From Chiayiivirga flava (GTDB taxonomy: Bacteria; Pseudomonadota; Gammaproteobacteria; Xanthomonadales; Xanthomonadaceae), in NCBI RefSeq assembly GCF_014202825.1, contig NZ_JACHHP010000002.1:248001-312000 (forward strand): a stretch of 64,000 nucleotides of DNA. The letters are read 5' to 3'. The first letter of the stretch is position 1, and each line of letters opens with the position of its first letter. The notes beneath the pieces were generated by a model that saw nothing but the letters and a program-made list of their open reading frames with translations, searched no databases and was not told where the DNA came from. Shown in pieces: positions 1 to 8,366 of the stretch. The position numbers and the translations under genes were made by a program.

Positions 1-197
1 AGGAAGGTCTGCATGTATTCGTGGTCGAGCGGAATCTGCTTCTTGAAGCCGGCGTCCACGCGCAGCTGGCTGGCGAAGAAGATCATCACCACCGTGACGA
101 TGGCGAACAGCGCCAACACCACGGGCCGCGCGCCGAAGATCGCGTTTTCGAGGAAGCGGGTGATCGGTCCCGCGTTGACGTTGCCACCGTGCGCCAT
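1..197 (-). CDS. MMPL/RND-family exporter, N-terminal fragment
   Basis: Only the first 65 codons are in the window; the gene runs off the left edge. The start is the ATG at 197, 27 bp after the Ycf48-like gene stop. A cytoplasmic lead is followed by one clear membrane segment (about residues 27-44) and then the start of a periplasmic domain (VDAGFKKQIPLDHEYMQTF), the usual N-terminal plan of MMPL/RND transporters that move lipids or hydrophobic compounds. Family assignment rests on this short stretch and on the neighbours: DUF1302, DUF1329 and Ycf48-like genes are often found beside such an exporter. The substrate cannot be told from the sequence. Confidence 0.7.
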   Translation of the reverse strand, partial: MAHGGNVNAGPITRFLENAIFGARPVVLALFAIVTVVMIFFASQLRVDAGFKKQIPLDHEYMQTF

Positions 198-224
198 GTC
201 GAATGCCCTGTCAGTCGTGCCGGA

Positions 225-1532
225 TCACTGTTGCGTCAGGCGGGTGGTGCCCAGGCCCTTTTCGCCCGAGACGATGAGGTCCGCACCGCCGCGCGGGAGC
301 ACGCTCGCGAGCACCGGCGTGCCGCTGGCTTCGGTGGAGTAGACCTGCGTTGCCGGGGCGGCATCGGCGGAGGCGCGATGCACGACGATGCCGTTGGCAC
401 CCACGAGCACGACACCGCCGCCCGGCAACGGCGCGCCGCCCATGAGGCTGAGGTCGGTGCCGGTGTCCAGCGTGTTCCAGGTGTCGCCGAGATCTCTGGT
501 CTCGAACGCGTTGCCGCGCATGCCGAAGGCGATCAGGTGGTCGCCCTCGTAGGCGATGGCGCCGAACATCGAACCCGGATACGGAAGCTGCAGCCGCTCC
601 CAGGTGGCGCCGTCGTCGCGCGAACGGAATGCCGCACCGCGCTCGGCGACGATGAAGAGCGCGCCGCTGCCGGTGCGCACGATGCCGTTGAAGTGCGGAT
701 CGGATTCCTCGTCCAGCACGAGTTCGTCGCTGGAGATCGTCCAGCTTTCCTCGTCGTAGGCGTCGCCTTCGTCGGTGTCGGTGTCGGTGTCAGTGTCGGC
801 GTCGGCATCGGCGTCGGCGGCATCCGGCGCGGCATCGGCGACGGCGCCGGTGACGTCGACGCGACGCCACGTGGCCCCGCCGTCGTCGGTGCGCAGCATC
901 AGGCTGTAGGCGCCGACGGCGATGGCGCGCTGCGCGTCCAACATCAGCACGTCGAGCAGCGGCACGCCCTGGCGCGGATCGAACTCTTCGTCGTCGGCCG
1001 GCGGGCGCTGCACGTCGATGCGCTGCACCGTCCAGGCAAGACCACCGTCCGCGCTGTGCAGGATGACGCCGTCGTGCCCGACCGCCCACGCGGTCTTGCC
1101 GCCCGCGGCCACGGCCGTCAGGGTGGCGCGCGTCGGCACGTCGGCCACCTGGCGCCAGTCGCTGCGCGACTCGGACACGAGGATCTGGCCGCGTTCGCCG
1201 ACGGCGATGGCGCGCGAGTCGCTTTCGGCGATGTCGAGGATGAGGGCCTGCGTGGCGGCGTTGGGCATGAGTTCGCTGCGCAGCGCGGCCACCGGATCGG
1301 TGGTGGCCGCCGGTGCGGCGGGCGGCGGCGCGGTGTCCGCGGCGGGCGGTGTGGCATCGACCGCCGGATCGGGTGTGGCCTCTGGCGCGGCGTCGACGGC
1401 CGGATCGGACGCGACCTTCGATGGGTCGGCCGGATCGGGCGAGGGCGACGGCTGCTGCGCGCCGACGGCCACGGTTGCACCGCACAGCGCGATGGCGACG
1501 AGCCAGCCTGCGGTCGACTGCTTCACATTCAT
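225..1532 (-). CDS. Ycf48/Hcf136-like beta-propeller, exported
   Basis: 435 aa. The start at 1532 is chosen because GGAGGGGG lies just upstream and the product then begins with a good signal peptide (MNVKQSTAGWLVAIALCGA, cleavage near residue 25). A Pro/Ala/Asp-rich linker (about 28-80) precedes BNR/Ycf48-type repeats with the recurring pattern DDGATW, DGGLAW and DLGDTW, as in seven-bladed propellers. Blade 3 is interrupted by an acidic DADADTDTDT tract (about 236-255) encoded by a hexanucleotide repeat. In phototrophs the family assists photosystem II assembly; nothing here suggests phototrophy, so it probably acts as a periplasmic partner of the adjacent MMPL exporter. That role is inference. 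Confidence 0.8.
   Translation of the reverse strand: MNVKQSTAGWLVAIALCGATVAVGAQQPSPSPDPADPSKVASDPAVDAAPEATPDPAVDATPPAADTAPPPAAPAATTDPVAALRSELMPNAATQALILDIAESDSRAIAVGERGQILVSESRSDWRQVADVPTRATLTAVAAGGKTAWAVGHDGVILHSADGGLAWTVQRIDVQRPPADDEEFDPRQGVPLLDVLMLDAQRAIAVGAYSLMLRTDDGGATWRRVDVTGAVADAAPDAADADADADTDTDTDTDEGDAYDEESWTISSDELVLDEESDPHFNGIVRTGSGALFIVAERGAAFRSRDDGATWERLQLPYPGSMFGAIAYEGDHLIAFGMRGNAFETRDLGDTWNTLDTGTDLSLMGGAPLPGGGVVLVGANGIVVHRASADAAPATQVYSTEASGTPVLASVLPRGGADLIVSGEKGLGTTRLTQQ
771..820. repeat. In-frame hexanucleotide repeat encoding an Asp-Thr/Asp-Ala tract
   Basis: Tandem GTCGGT/GTCGGC units (about eight, imperfect) inside the Ycf48-like gene. Read on the minus strand they give alternating Asp-Ala then Asp-Thr dipeptides. 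Because the unit is 6 bp, slippage would lengthen or shorten the acidic loop without breaking the frame. Confidence 0.75.
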
Positions 1533-1856
1533 GTCCCCCTCCGTCCGACGCGGTGCCGGATGCGTGCCCGGACCGATGTTCCAGTGTGTATCGAGACTAG
1601 CAGTATTCGCGACACCTGCGCCGCGCTGCTGCGCACCACGGGTGCAACATGGCGGTTCGTCAGGCCCCGAAACGCCGCCAGCCGCGCCTTTCGGCCGCGG
1701 CTGGCGGGGTGTCACGGTTCCATCGGTGCGGTCGCGTCGCGGCACCGGTTTGGTGTGCGACATGTCTCTCGTGCTGCACGTCCTCCGCCCGGCACGTGAC
1801 ACGTGTCGCATGTCCTGCGGTCGATGCGCACGCCGCGCGTGCTTCACACCCTCCGA
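1533..1856. other. 324-bp intergenic gap in the lipase-MMPL cluster
   Basis: No convincing gene. It contains a 12-bp perfect hairpin (1675-1707) and, at 1793-1807, two CACGTG units one base apart that form the 10-bp palindrome GACACGTGTC (1798-1807). The gap separates the lipase/DUF1302/DUF1329 genes from the Ycf48/MMPL genes, so the downstream pair may have its own promoter. Confidence 0.5.
1675..1707 (-). terminator. Candidate terminator hairpin after the DUF1329 gene
   Basis: A 12-bp perfect stem (CCGCCAGCCGCG / CGCGGCTGGCGG) with a 9-nt loop, about 150 bp downstream of the DUF1329 stop. On the minus strand it is followed by CGTTTC, a weak T run, so termination may be partial. Confidence 0.4.
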
Positions 1857-3215
1857 TCAGCGCACGCCGCGCGTGCGCAGGGCCTGCGGAGTGAAGTTCT
1901 CCAGCGACGACTGGTACGAGAAGTCCGGCGCCTGATCCTGATTGTCGACACCGGTCGCGAGGTAGCGACCGCTCAACAGGTCGTGGTGGTTTTCCATCGT
2001 GGTCCAGAACACCGGCACCTCGTAGTACGTGATCGACGGCGCTTCGGAGTAGCGCCACAGCGCGCCCTGGCCGTTGTAGTGGTCCATGATCAGGATCTGC
2101 CAGCTGTCCTCGTCCACGTAGAAGGTGCGGCGCGAGTTGATGTGGCGCTTGCCGGGCTTGAGCGTGGCGTCCACCACCCACACGCGGTGCAGTTCGTAGC
2201 GCAGGTAGTCCGGATCGATGTGGCCCGGCTTGATCATGTCCGAGACCTTGGACTTGTCGCTGTGCGCCTTGTAGGAGTTGTACGGGACGTACATGTCCTT
2301 CTTGCCCACGAGCTTGAAGTCGAAGCGGTCGAGCGCGCCGTTGTACATGTCGGTCATGTCGGACGTGCGCAGGCCGTCGGCGGCGGTGCCGGGGTTGTCG
2401 TAGGCCACGTTCGGCGCGCGGCGCACGCGGCGCTGGCCCGGGTTGTAGACCCACGCCTGGCGCGGCTGCACGGCCTGGTTGAGGCTTTCGTGCACCAGCA
2501 GCACCTGGCCGGCGAGACGCGCCGGGCTTTCCACCGACTGGTAGAAGTACAGCAGCATGTTGTTGATGTCGGCGATGGTGTTGCCGGGCTTGTAATACAG
2601 GCCCATGAATTCCTCGCGGATGCGCACGAGGTTGTACTGGCCACCGGCGGTCACGGGCGCGAGGTTGGTCCAGCGCGCGGCCGAGATGCCCTTGTACTTC
2701 ATCTTGTGGTTCCAGATGACCTCCGCGCCGGACTGCGGAATCGGGAACGGGATGCCTTCGGCCGCGTCGGTCACGCCGTCGCCGTCGTTGATGAGCTTGG
2801 CGGTCGTGGCGTTCTTGATGGTGTATTCGTAGGTCCGCTCCGGGAAAGCCGCCGAACGCCGCGTCGGATAGATGTCCATGCGGAAGCTCGGATACTTCGC
2901 GAACATCGCCTGCTGGCCTTCGGTCAGCTTGTCGGCGTGTTCCTTGTAGTTGGCCGGCGTGATCTGCAGCACGGGCTTGTCGGCGGCGAACGGATCCGGA
3001 TGGAAATCGCCGACCTTGTAACCGGCCGGCGGCGACGTGACGCCGCCGTCCCACGCAGGAATGGTGCCGTCCGCGCTGGCGCCCATCTCGGCGCCCAGGG
3101 CGGTCAGTTCCTTGCCGAGCTTGGCGGCCTGGTCCGCACCGACGGCCGCGATGGCGCCGGTGCCGAACGTCAGGCCGGCGCAGACGGCCAGGACCTTCAA
3201 CGAATGGTTTTTCAT
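1857..3215 (-). CDS. DUF1329 family exported protein
   Basis: 452 aa, close to the usual family length. The start at 3215 gives a clean signal peptide (MKNHSLKVLAVCAGLTFGTG, cleavage near AIAA), with GGGAGA upstream; a longer reading frame would add 41 unlikely residues. Aromatic-rich segments such as YPTRRSAAFPERTYEYT and RRTFYVDEDSWQILIMDHY fit the DUF1329 fold, which is related to outer-membrane lipoprotein carriers. It lies 20 bp after the DUF1302 gene, its near-constant genomic partner. It probably works in the periplasm or outer membrane with DUF1302 and MMPL proteins on a hydrophobic substrate; the biochemical role is not known. Confidence 0.85.
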   Translation of the reverse strand: MKNHSLKVLAVCAGLTFGTGAIAAVGADQAAKLGKELTALGAEMGASADGTIPAWDGGVTSPPAGYKVGDFHPDPFAADKPVLQITPANYKEHADKLTEGQQAMFAKYPSFRMDIYPTRRSAAFPERTYEYTIKNATTAKLINDGDGVTDAAEGIPFPIPQSGAEVIWNHKMKYKGISAARWTNLAPVTAGGQYNLVRIREEFMGLYYKPGNTIADINNMLLYFYQSVESPARLAGQVLLVHESLNQAVQPRQAWVYNPGQRRVRRAPNVAYDNPGTAADGLRTSDMTDMYNGALDRFDFKLVGKKDMYVPYNSYKAHSDKSKVSDMIKPGHIDPDYLRYELHRVWVVDATLKPGKRHINSRRTFYVDEDSWQILIMDHYNGQGALWRYSEAPSITYYEVPVFWTTMENHHDLLSGRYLATGVDNQDQAPDFSYQSSLENFTPQALRTRGVR

Positions 3216-3235
3216 GCAGTTCTCTCCCTGTGCGG

Positions 3236-5197
3236 TCAGAACGAATACTTGGCCGCGAACGAAACGAAGTCGCGGTCGTGGATCTGGTTGTAGGGCTTGG
3301 CGCCGGTGAACAGCGTGTAGCTCAGATCGAACGACCATTCATTCAGGTACAAGGCTTCGACGCCGATCGTCGCGGACTTGCGGCCTTCGAGGAAGTTGCC
3401 GCCCGGACCCGGGGTGATGCCGTTGACGTCGTGGTTGAACGCGATGCGCGGCGAGAGGTTGATCGAGCCGCCGAAGACGTTGTTGTAGTCCGCGCGCATC
3501 GCCACGCGATAGCCCCAGCTGAATGCGGTCGGAAATCCGCCCGTCAGCGTCTGCGGGTTGCGCAGATTACCGCTGTCGATGGCCGGGCCGCCGCCGGTGT
3601 CGGTGCCTTCGCCCTCGTAGCGCAGGATGCTCTGGTCCGGGAGATCGAGCACCTTGGTGGCGCCGATCTCGCCGACGAGCGCGATCTGCTCGGCACCGAG
3701 GAAATTGCCCGGTCCGAACGCCTTGGTGAAAGTCGACTGGATTTGGCTGACCTCGTGCGCTTCCCAGCCCTTGACGTATTCGCCCGGACCGTAACTGCCG
3801 AGCTGGCTCACGAACCGCAGGCCCGGCTGCGGAATCACGGCATTGAGCGGCGACAGGCCGGCGAACAGCAACTCGACGTCGTCGATCTGCAACGGCATGT
3901 TGTCGCGATAGCTGATCTCGCCCTGGAACGCGACGCCACCGGGCAACGAGCTGTTCCACGACAGGCCGAACAGGTCGATGCCTTCGGGATACTCGAGGAA
4001 ATAGCGTCCCGAGTTGGCATTGGTGTTGGTGACCGCGATGCCCGACAGCACCGGCACGCGGCTGTGGTACTTGAGGTAGTACAAGCCGAATTCGGTGCCG
4101 TTCAGCGCGTCGGAGAAATAGCGCAGCGCAGCGCCGTACTGGCCGCTGTCCTTGGCATTGCGGTTGGGCGCGCGCGGGAACGCCGCGGCACAGCCGGCGC
4201 CGACGAGCTGTGCCTGCACGGCCGGCGGATAGGCGCTGTAATCCCGGTCGCTGTTCGCAAAACCGGCGGGACCGGACTGGCAAACGCTGTAGAACAGATC
4301 CGGGTTGTTGACCGGCTGCGGCACGGTGCCGAAGTTCAGCATCACGTAGTTGCCGCCGGGCGAGGCGAAGTCGTTGGCGCTGAAATACGTGCCCGAGGCG
4401 TCGATTTCGATTTCCTCGAACTCGAACAGGTACAGCGCTTCGAGCGAGAGATTGTCGGTCAGGCTGAAGCTCGTCCAGAGCGAATCGACCGGCAGGAACG
4501 CCTCCTTCAATTCGGCGCCGGCGACGCGCAGCGCCGACAGATCCACCGGGTTGATCACGTTGATGCCGTTCTGGATGAAGGTACCTTCGCCCCAGCTCAC
4601 CACCTGGCGACCGAGACGCACGCTGCCCTGGCCGGTTTCGCCATAGCTGAAGTTGTGGAACACGAACGCGTCGAGCAGGCGGAAGCGCTCGCCGATCAGG
4701 TCCTTGGCCGTTTCCGACAGGTCGTTGCGGTCGGCGTTCTCGAAATCGTAGAAGTACGTGGCGCGGGCAAACGCACCCGAATCGCGCCAGTTCAGCGACA
4801 GCTCGCTGGTGATCTTTGCGGCGTTGGAGATGAGGTCGCCATCGTCGTACTTGAGATTGCCGTCGTCGCGGTTGGCCGAGAAACGACCGCGGGCCTGCAG
4901 CTGCAACTGCTGCGCGCCGAGGTAGTCGCCCGCAGCGGTCAGCGCGGCGATCTGCGACACGATGGTCGGATCGAAATGGGACTTGGCGATGAGATTGTCG
5001 TCGCGTTCCTGCACGCGCATCGAGGCGCCATAGGACAGCGTGGTGTTGAACGAGCCGCTGAAGTCGCCTTCGCCGAACTCGATGGCGGAAGCCGACTGCG
5101 CGGTCAGCGCGAGTGCGCCGACCACGGCCAGCGCCAGCGGCGCGCGCACCGCGCGGCGAGGTCCGGACACGCGGGAAGTCTGAATCGTGCGTTTCAT
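3236..5197 (-). CDS. DUF1302 family outer-membrane barrel protein
   Basis: 653 aa, normal for DUF1302. A signal peptide (cleavage after QSASA, about residue 38) is followed by alternating aromatic/polar strands and a C-terminal phenylalanine (FAAKYSF), the classic beta-barrel insertion signal. It starts at ATG 5197, 24 bp after the lipase gene and 20 bp before the DUF1329 gene, so the three are probably cotranscribed. DUF1302 proteins are predicted large outer-membrane proteins of unknown substrate. Beside a surface lipase, a channel or receptor for lipids or esters is a reasonable guess. Confidence 0.85.
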   Translation of the reverse strand: MKRTIQTSRVSGPRRAVRAPLALAVVGALALTAQSASAIEFGEGDFSGSFNTTLSYGASMRVQERDDNLIAKSHFDPTIVSQIAALTAAGDYLGAQQLQLQARGRFSANRDDGNLKYDDGDLISNAAKITSELSLNWRDSGAFARATYFYDFENADRNDLSETAKDLIGERFRLLDAFVFHNFSYGETGQGSVRLGRQVVSWGEGTFIQNGINVINPVDLSALRVAGAELKEAFLPVDSLWTSFSLTDNLSLEALYLFEFEEIEIDASGTYFSANDFASPGGNYVMLNFGTVPQPVNNPDLFYSVCQSGPAGFANSDRDYSAYPPAVQAQLVGAGCAAAFPRAPNRNAKDSGQYGAALRYFSDALNGTEFGLYYLKYHSRVPVLSGIAVTNTNANSGRYFLEYPEGIDLFGLSWNSSLPGGVAFQGEISYRDNMPLQIDDVELLFAGLSPLNAVIPQPGLRFVSQLGSYGPGEYVKGWEAHEVSQIQSTFTKAFGPGNFLGAEQIALVGEIGATKVLDLPDQSILRYEGEGTDTGGGPAIDSGNLRNPQTLTGGFPTAFSWGYRVAMRADYNNVFGGSINLSPRIAFNHDVNGITPGPGGNFLEGRKSATIGVEALYLNEWSFDLSYTLFTGAKPYNQIHDRDFVSFAAKYSF

Positions 5198-5221
5198 GGG
5201 ATGCGTTCCTTGGATTCTGGC

Positions 5222-7366
5222 TTACTGCGTGCGGATGACGGACGGGTCGGACACGACGACCGCGGCGCCGTCGGAGACGAGGAAGCTCGCCATTTCGCCC
5301 TGCATTTCGATCGTCGCGGCCAGCGATGCGGCCGGGCTGAGAAGCGAACCGTGATCGCCTTCGATGAAACGCGTCACGCCGCGGATGCCGTCGGGATCCT
5401 CGACCGTCGCGTCGATCGGCGTCAGTCCGAGCGCGCGGATCAGCGGCTCGGTGCCCGAGAGCGGAGCACCGGCGACGCTGTTCGGAATCACCTGGTCCGG
5501 CAGCACGCCAGCGCCGTCGCCGACGACTTCGTGCAGCAGGATCGCGTTCTGCGCCGACGCGAAGCCGTAGTTGACCGGATCGGCGGAATCGATCACCTGC
5601 TGCGTCGCCACCATGAACCGATCGTAGTCCGGCGTGCCGGCCTGCACGCCCGCCGCAGCGAGGCCGGCGCGGATGCGCGGTCCGAACGTGGGCGACGCAT
5701 CGAGCATGCGCGCGATGCCGCCGCCCGGCACCGAGAGCACGCCGGTGTTGACGTTCGGCTCCAGCGCAAGGAACGAGGTGCCGGCGATGGCGCCGAGCGA
5801 CTGGCCGACGAATTCGATGCGCGAGCTGTCGAAGTCGCCGGTGCCGTTGCCGTCGATGTCCATCGACGGAATGCTCGCGGTCAGCACGAACAGGTCCGCG
5901 ATGCCCTGGCGCAGATTGTCGCGCGAGGTCAGCAGCGAACTGAGGTTGATGAAGTGCGCGCCGGAGGTATCGACGCGACCGTCCGGACCGGGCGCGCCGG
6001 TGTCGTTGTCGACGTAATCCACATCGAAGGTGCGCTCCTGCGCGATGTCGGCGAACGGGGTCCGCTCGTTGTAGAACGGGCTGGTGAATTCACCAGGAAG
6101 CAGTCCGTGCAGCGGCAGGTCGATCGCGACCACGGCAAAGCCCTGCGCAGCGGCCGTGCCGGAGATCGCGAGTGCGTCGAGGCGGCTGCGCGTGATGCCG
6201 TGCTGGTAGATCACGATCGGCCAGCCGCTCGCCGGCATCGTGCGGCCCGATGCCGCGTTCGGTACCGTCATCACCACGGGCACGGTGACGTTGGTCGTGG
6301 CCACGGGAATCGGGTTGGCGAAGGTGATGTTGGTCGAGGTCGGGTTCAGCCCGAGCCCGTTGAACGGCGCAACGTACGCACCCGGTGCGGCCTTCCAGAA
6401 GCCGGTCAGCGGGCCGGTCGGATTCTCGGCCGACGGTGCGGTCAGGTAGTACGGCAGCGTGATGGTGCCGATGTAGATGTCGGCGATCGGCGGCAGGTTG
6501 GCGACCGCGATGGTCTGGCCGCTGTTGGCGAGCAGGGTTGCGCCGGGCTGCGTGATCGAGCGCACCGCCTGCAGCACCGGCGTGATGCTCTGCGTGGTGA
6601 ACACCCACGACACCACCACGTCGTCGCGCGCGATGCCGGCGCTGCCGGCCGCGGCGAGCTGCGAGTTGGTCAGCTGGCGCAGCGGTTCGAGCGAGCACGC
6701 CGTGGCGTTGGGCAGCAGCGGCTCCTGGCTGACGCCGTTGACGCACAGCGGCGTCGGGCGCTTGGACAGGAAGTAGGTCTGGTCGGGCGTGGCGTCGTTG
6801 CCGTTGGCGTCGCGGATGCGGTCGGTCAGCACCACGAGATAGGACGTGAGCTGCTTGAGCGGCGCGGTCGGCACGATCGCCAGCGTGCGCCCGGTCGCGT
6901 CGCTCGGTGCGAGCGCGGCGACGAATTCGGTGCCGCCGGCCAGTTCGCGGACGATGCCCGTGACGCCGCCGCCGGGCCCGGTCAGCGACACTTCGAACAC
7001 GCGGATCGACTGGCCCGGCAACAGCGAGGCGGGATCGGGGCGGGCGTTGAACGCCGTCGACCACGGCGCCGTGGTGCTCCATCCGTCGAGCGTGCTGATC
7101 GCGACGGTGGGATCGGAGAAGTTGTTCGGATTGGCGACCGGCGGATTGAGCGTGAGATCCGTGGTGCCGGACAGCAGCAGGTTGTTCGGCAGCGGGATCG
7201 TCGACGTGGTCGGATCGAACCGCGCGGTGAGCACGCCGTTGACCGGCGAGCCGTTGTTGTTTTCGGCCGGCGGCGTCGGTGCCGCCCGGTCGCTGTTACT
7301 GGAACCGCCGCACGCCGCCAGCAACAGCGACGACAACGCCAACGTCAAGCTCAGTCGGGCCTGCAT
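5222..7366 (-). CDS. VolA/Pla-1-type lipase or esterase, lipoprotein
   Basis: 714 aa. The start at 7366 has AAGGAT upstream and yields a lipoprotein signal with the lipobox LAAC (Cys19). The long N-terminal half matches the bacterial virulence-factor lipase N-terminal type. The C-terminal half is an alpha/beta hydrolase with IVIYQHGITRSR and the nucleophile elbow GQSLG (Ser near 522). Related proteins are surface-exposed lysophospholipases or esterases. It is first in the operon, behind a good promoter (7407-7436), with the DUF1302 and DUF1329 genes following at once. A likely job is releasing fatty acids from esters or phospholipids at the cell surface for uptake by the following proteins; this link is inferred. 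Confidence 0.8.
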   Translation of the reverse strand: MQARLSLTLALSSLLLAACGGSSNSDRAAPTPPAENNNGSPVNGVLTARFDPTTSTIPLPNNLLLSGTTDLTLNPPVANPNNFSDPTVAISTLDGWSTTAPWSTAFNARPDPASLLPGQSIRVFEVSLTGPGGGVTGIVRELAGGTEFVAALAPSDATGRTLAIVPTAPLKQLTSYLVVLTDRIRDANGNDATPDQTYFLSKRPTPLCVNGVSQEPLLPNATACSLEPLRQLTNSQLAAAGSAGIARDDVVVSWVFTTQSITPVLQAVRSITQPGATLLANSGQTIAVANLPPIADIYIGTITLPYYLTAPSAENPTGPLTGFWKAAPGAYVAPFNGLGLNPTSTNITFANPIPVATTNVTVPVVMTVPNAASGRTMPASGWPIVIYQHGITRSRLDALAISGTAAAQGFAVVAIDLPLHGLLPGEFTSPFYNERTPFADIAQERTFDVDYVDNDTGAPGPDGRVDTSGAHFINLSSLLTSRDNLRQGIADLFVLTASIPSMDIDGNGTGDFDSSRIEFVGQSLGAIAGTSFLALEPNVNTGVLSVPGGGIARMLDASPTFGPRIRAGLAAAGVQAGTPDYDRFMVATQQVIDSADPVNYGFASAQNAILLHEVVGDGAGVLPDQVIPNSVAGAPLSGTEPLIRALGLTPIDATVEDPDGIRGVTRFIEGDHGSLLSPAASLAATIEMQGEMASFLVSDGAAVVVSDPSVIRTQ

Positions 7367-7406
7367 GATCTTTATCCTTGATGAATCGGGGTCGCAACGC
7401 GCCGTC

Positions 7407-7436
7407 ATCATAGGTAGGCGGCGCGCGGATTGGCAA
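7407..7436 (-). promoter_or_regulatory. Sigma-70-like promoter of the lipase operon
   Basis: On the minus strand TTGCCA (7436-7431), an 18-bp spacer, then TATGAT (7412-7407), about 40 bp before the lipase start codon. This is the best sigma-70 match seen in the window. Confidence 0.6.
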
Positions 7437-7463
7437 TGCTGTGCCGTATGGAAAAAGCGGCAC

Positions 7464-8366
7464 TTATTCTGCTGCGCCGCAGCATTCCCGGTCGTGCACC
7501 GCGGCCTCGAACATGCCGGCCTCCGGCACGAACGGACGCGGCACGATGCCCAGATCGCGCACCGCATCGCTGCCGTCGAACACAAGATCGCTGCGCAGGC
7601 GCTGCAGTACGCCGGGACCGGCATCGCGCAGCTTGCCCACGCGCCGCGCGCTCGCGAGTGCGATCCGCAACACACTGTCGGGCACCCGCATCAATCGTGG
7701 CGGCGGCACCAGGCACGCCAATGTGCGGCGCACCATTTCGTCGTAGCGCAGCGTTTCTCCGCCCGGAAAATCGTAGGCACGGTTTGCTGCAGCCGATACC
7801 AACGCCGCCTGAAAGCACGCTGCGGCGAGGTCGTGTGCGTGCACCGGCTGGCGCAGCCCCGTTGCGCCGCGCGCGAGCGCGAACAGTCCGAATCGCCGCG
7901 CGAGCGTGGCGATTCGCGTCAGGCTGCGATCGCGCCCGACACCGTAGACAAGGGTCGGGCGCAGCAGGGTCCACGTGATCCCGCGCTCGGCACATACCGT
8001 GGCGAGGCGCGTTTCGAGCGCTGCGAGGCGCTGTGCGAGATCGCGTTCGCGCGCATCGATCGAGTCGCGCTTGGTGGTGGCACTGGTGGAACCGAACGCC
8101 ACCACGCGGCGCGGCGCGGCCGGCACGCGCTCGAGCCAGCGCAGAAAGCCGTCGAGCGGGCCGAGACTGAAGACCAGATCTTCTTCCTGCGGCGGATCCG
8201 CGCTGCCGAACAGGTCGAACCGCTGCCATCGCAATGCCGGATGCGGCGATGCGGGCGTGTCGCCGCGCGTGATCGCACGCACCCGCAGGCCGTGCGCCAG
8301 CAGCCGCGGAAGCAGGCCGACGCCGATCTGTCCGCGCGCGCCGAACACGAGCGCGCTGCGGTTCAT
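7464..8366 (-). CDS. NAD(P)-dependent epimerase/dehydratase-like protein
   Basis: 300 aa. An N-terminal Rossmann motif (VFGARGQIGVGLLPRL) is followed by a short-chain dehydrogenase-like core (VVAFGSTSATTK, LLRPTLVYGVGRD), as in atypical/extended SDR proteins. The start ATG (8366) overlaps the nhaA stop by 4 bp (ATGA), so translation is coupled. The usual YxxxK pair is not obvious: a Ser-Thr-Ser stretch is followed by a Lys but no clear Tyr, so it may be an atypical SDR that binds a nucleotide without classic catalysis. Substrate unknown. Confidence 0.75.
   Translation of the reverse strand: MNRSALVFGARGQIGVGLLPRLLAHGLRVRAITRGDTPASPHPALRWQRFDLFGSADPPQEEDLVFSLGPLDGFLRWLERVPAAPRRVVAFGSTSATTKRDSIDARERDLAQRLAALETRLATVCAERGITWTLLRPTLVYGVGRDRSLTRIATLARRFGLFALARGATGLRQPVHAHDLAAACFQAALVSAAANRAYDFPGGETLRYDEMVRRTLACLVPPPRLMRVPDSVLRIALASARRVGKLRDAGPGVLQRLRSDLVFDGSDAVRDLGIVPRPFVPEAGMFEAAVHDRECCGAAE

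Noticed and set aside
3230-7381. A 1383-codon plus-strand reading frame
   Set aside because: Antisense shadow of the lipase and DUF1302 genes: its Arg/Gly/Ala-rich composition and lack of any domain are typical of frames opposite G+C-rich genes.
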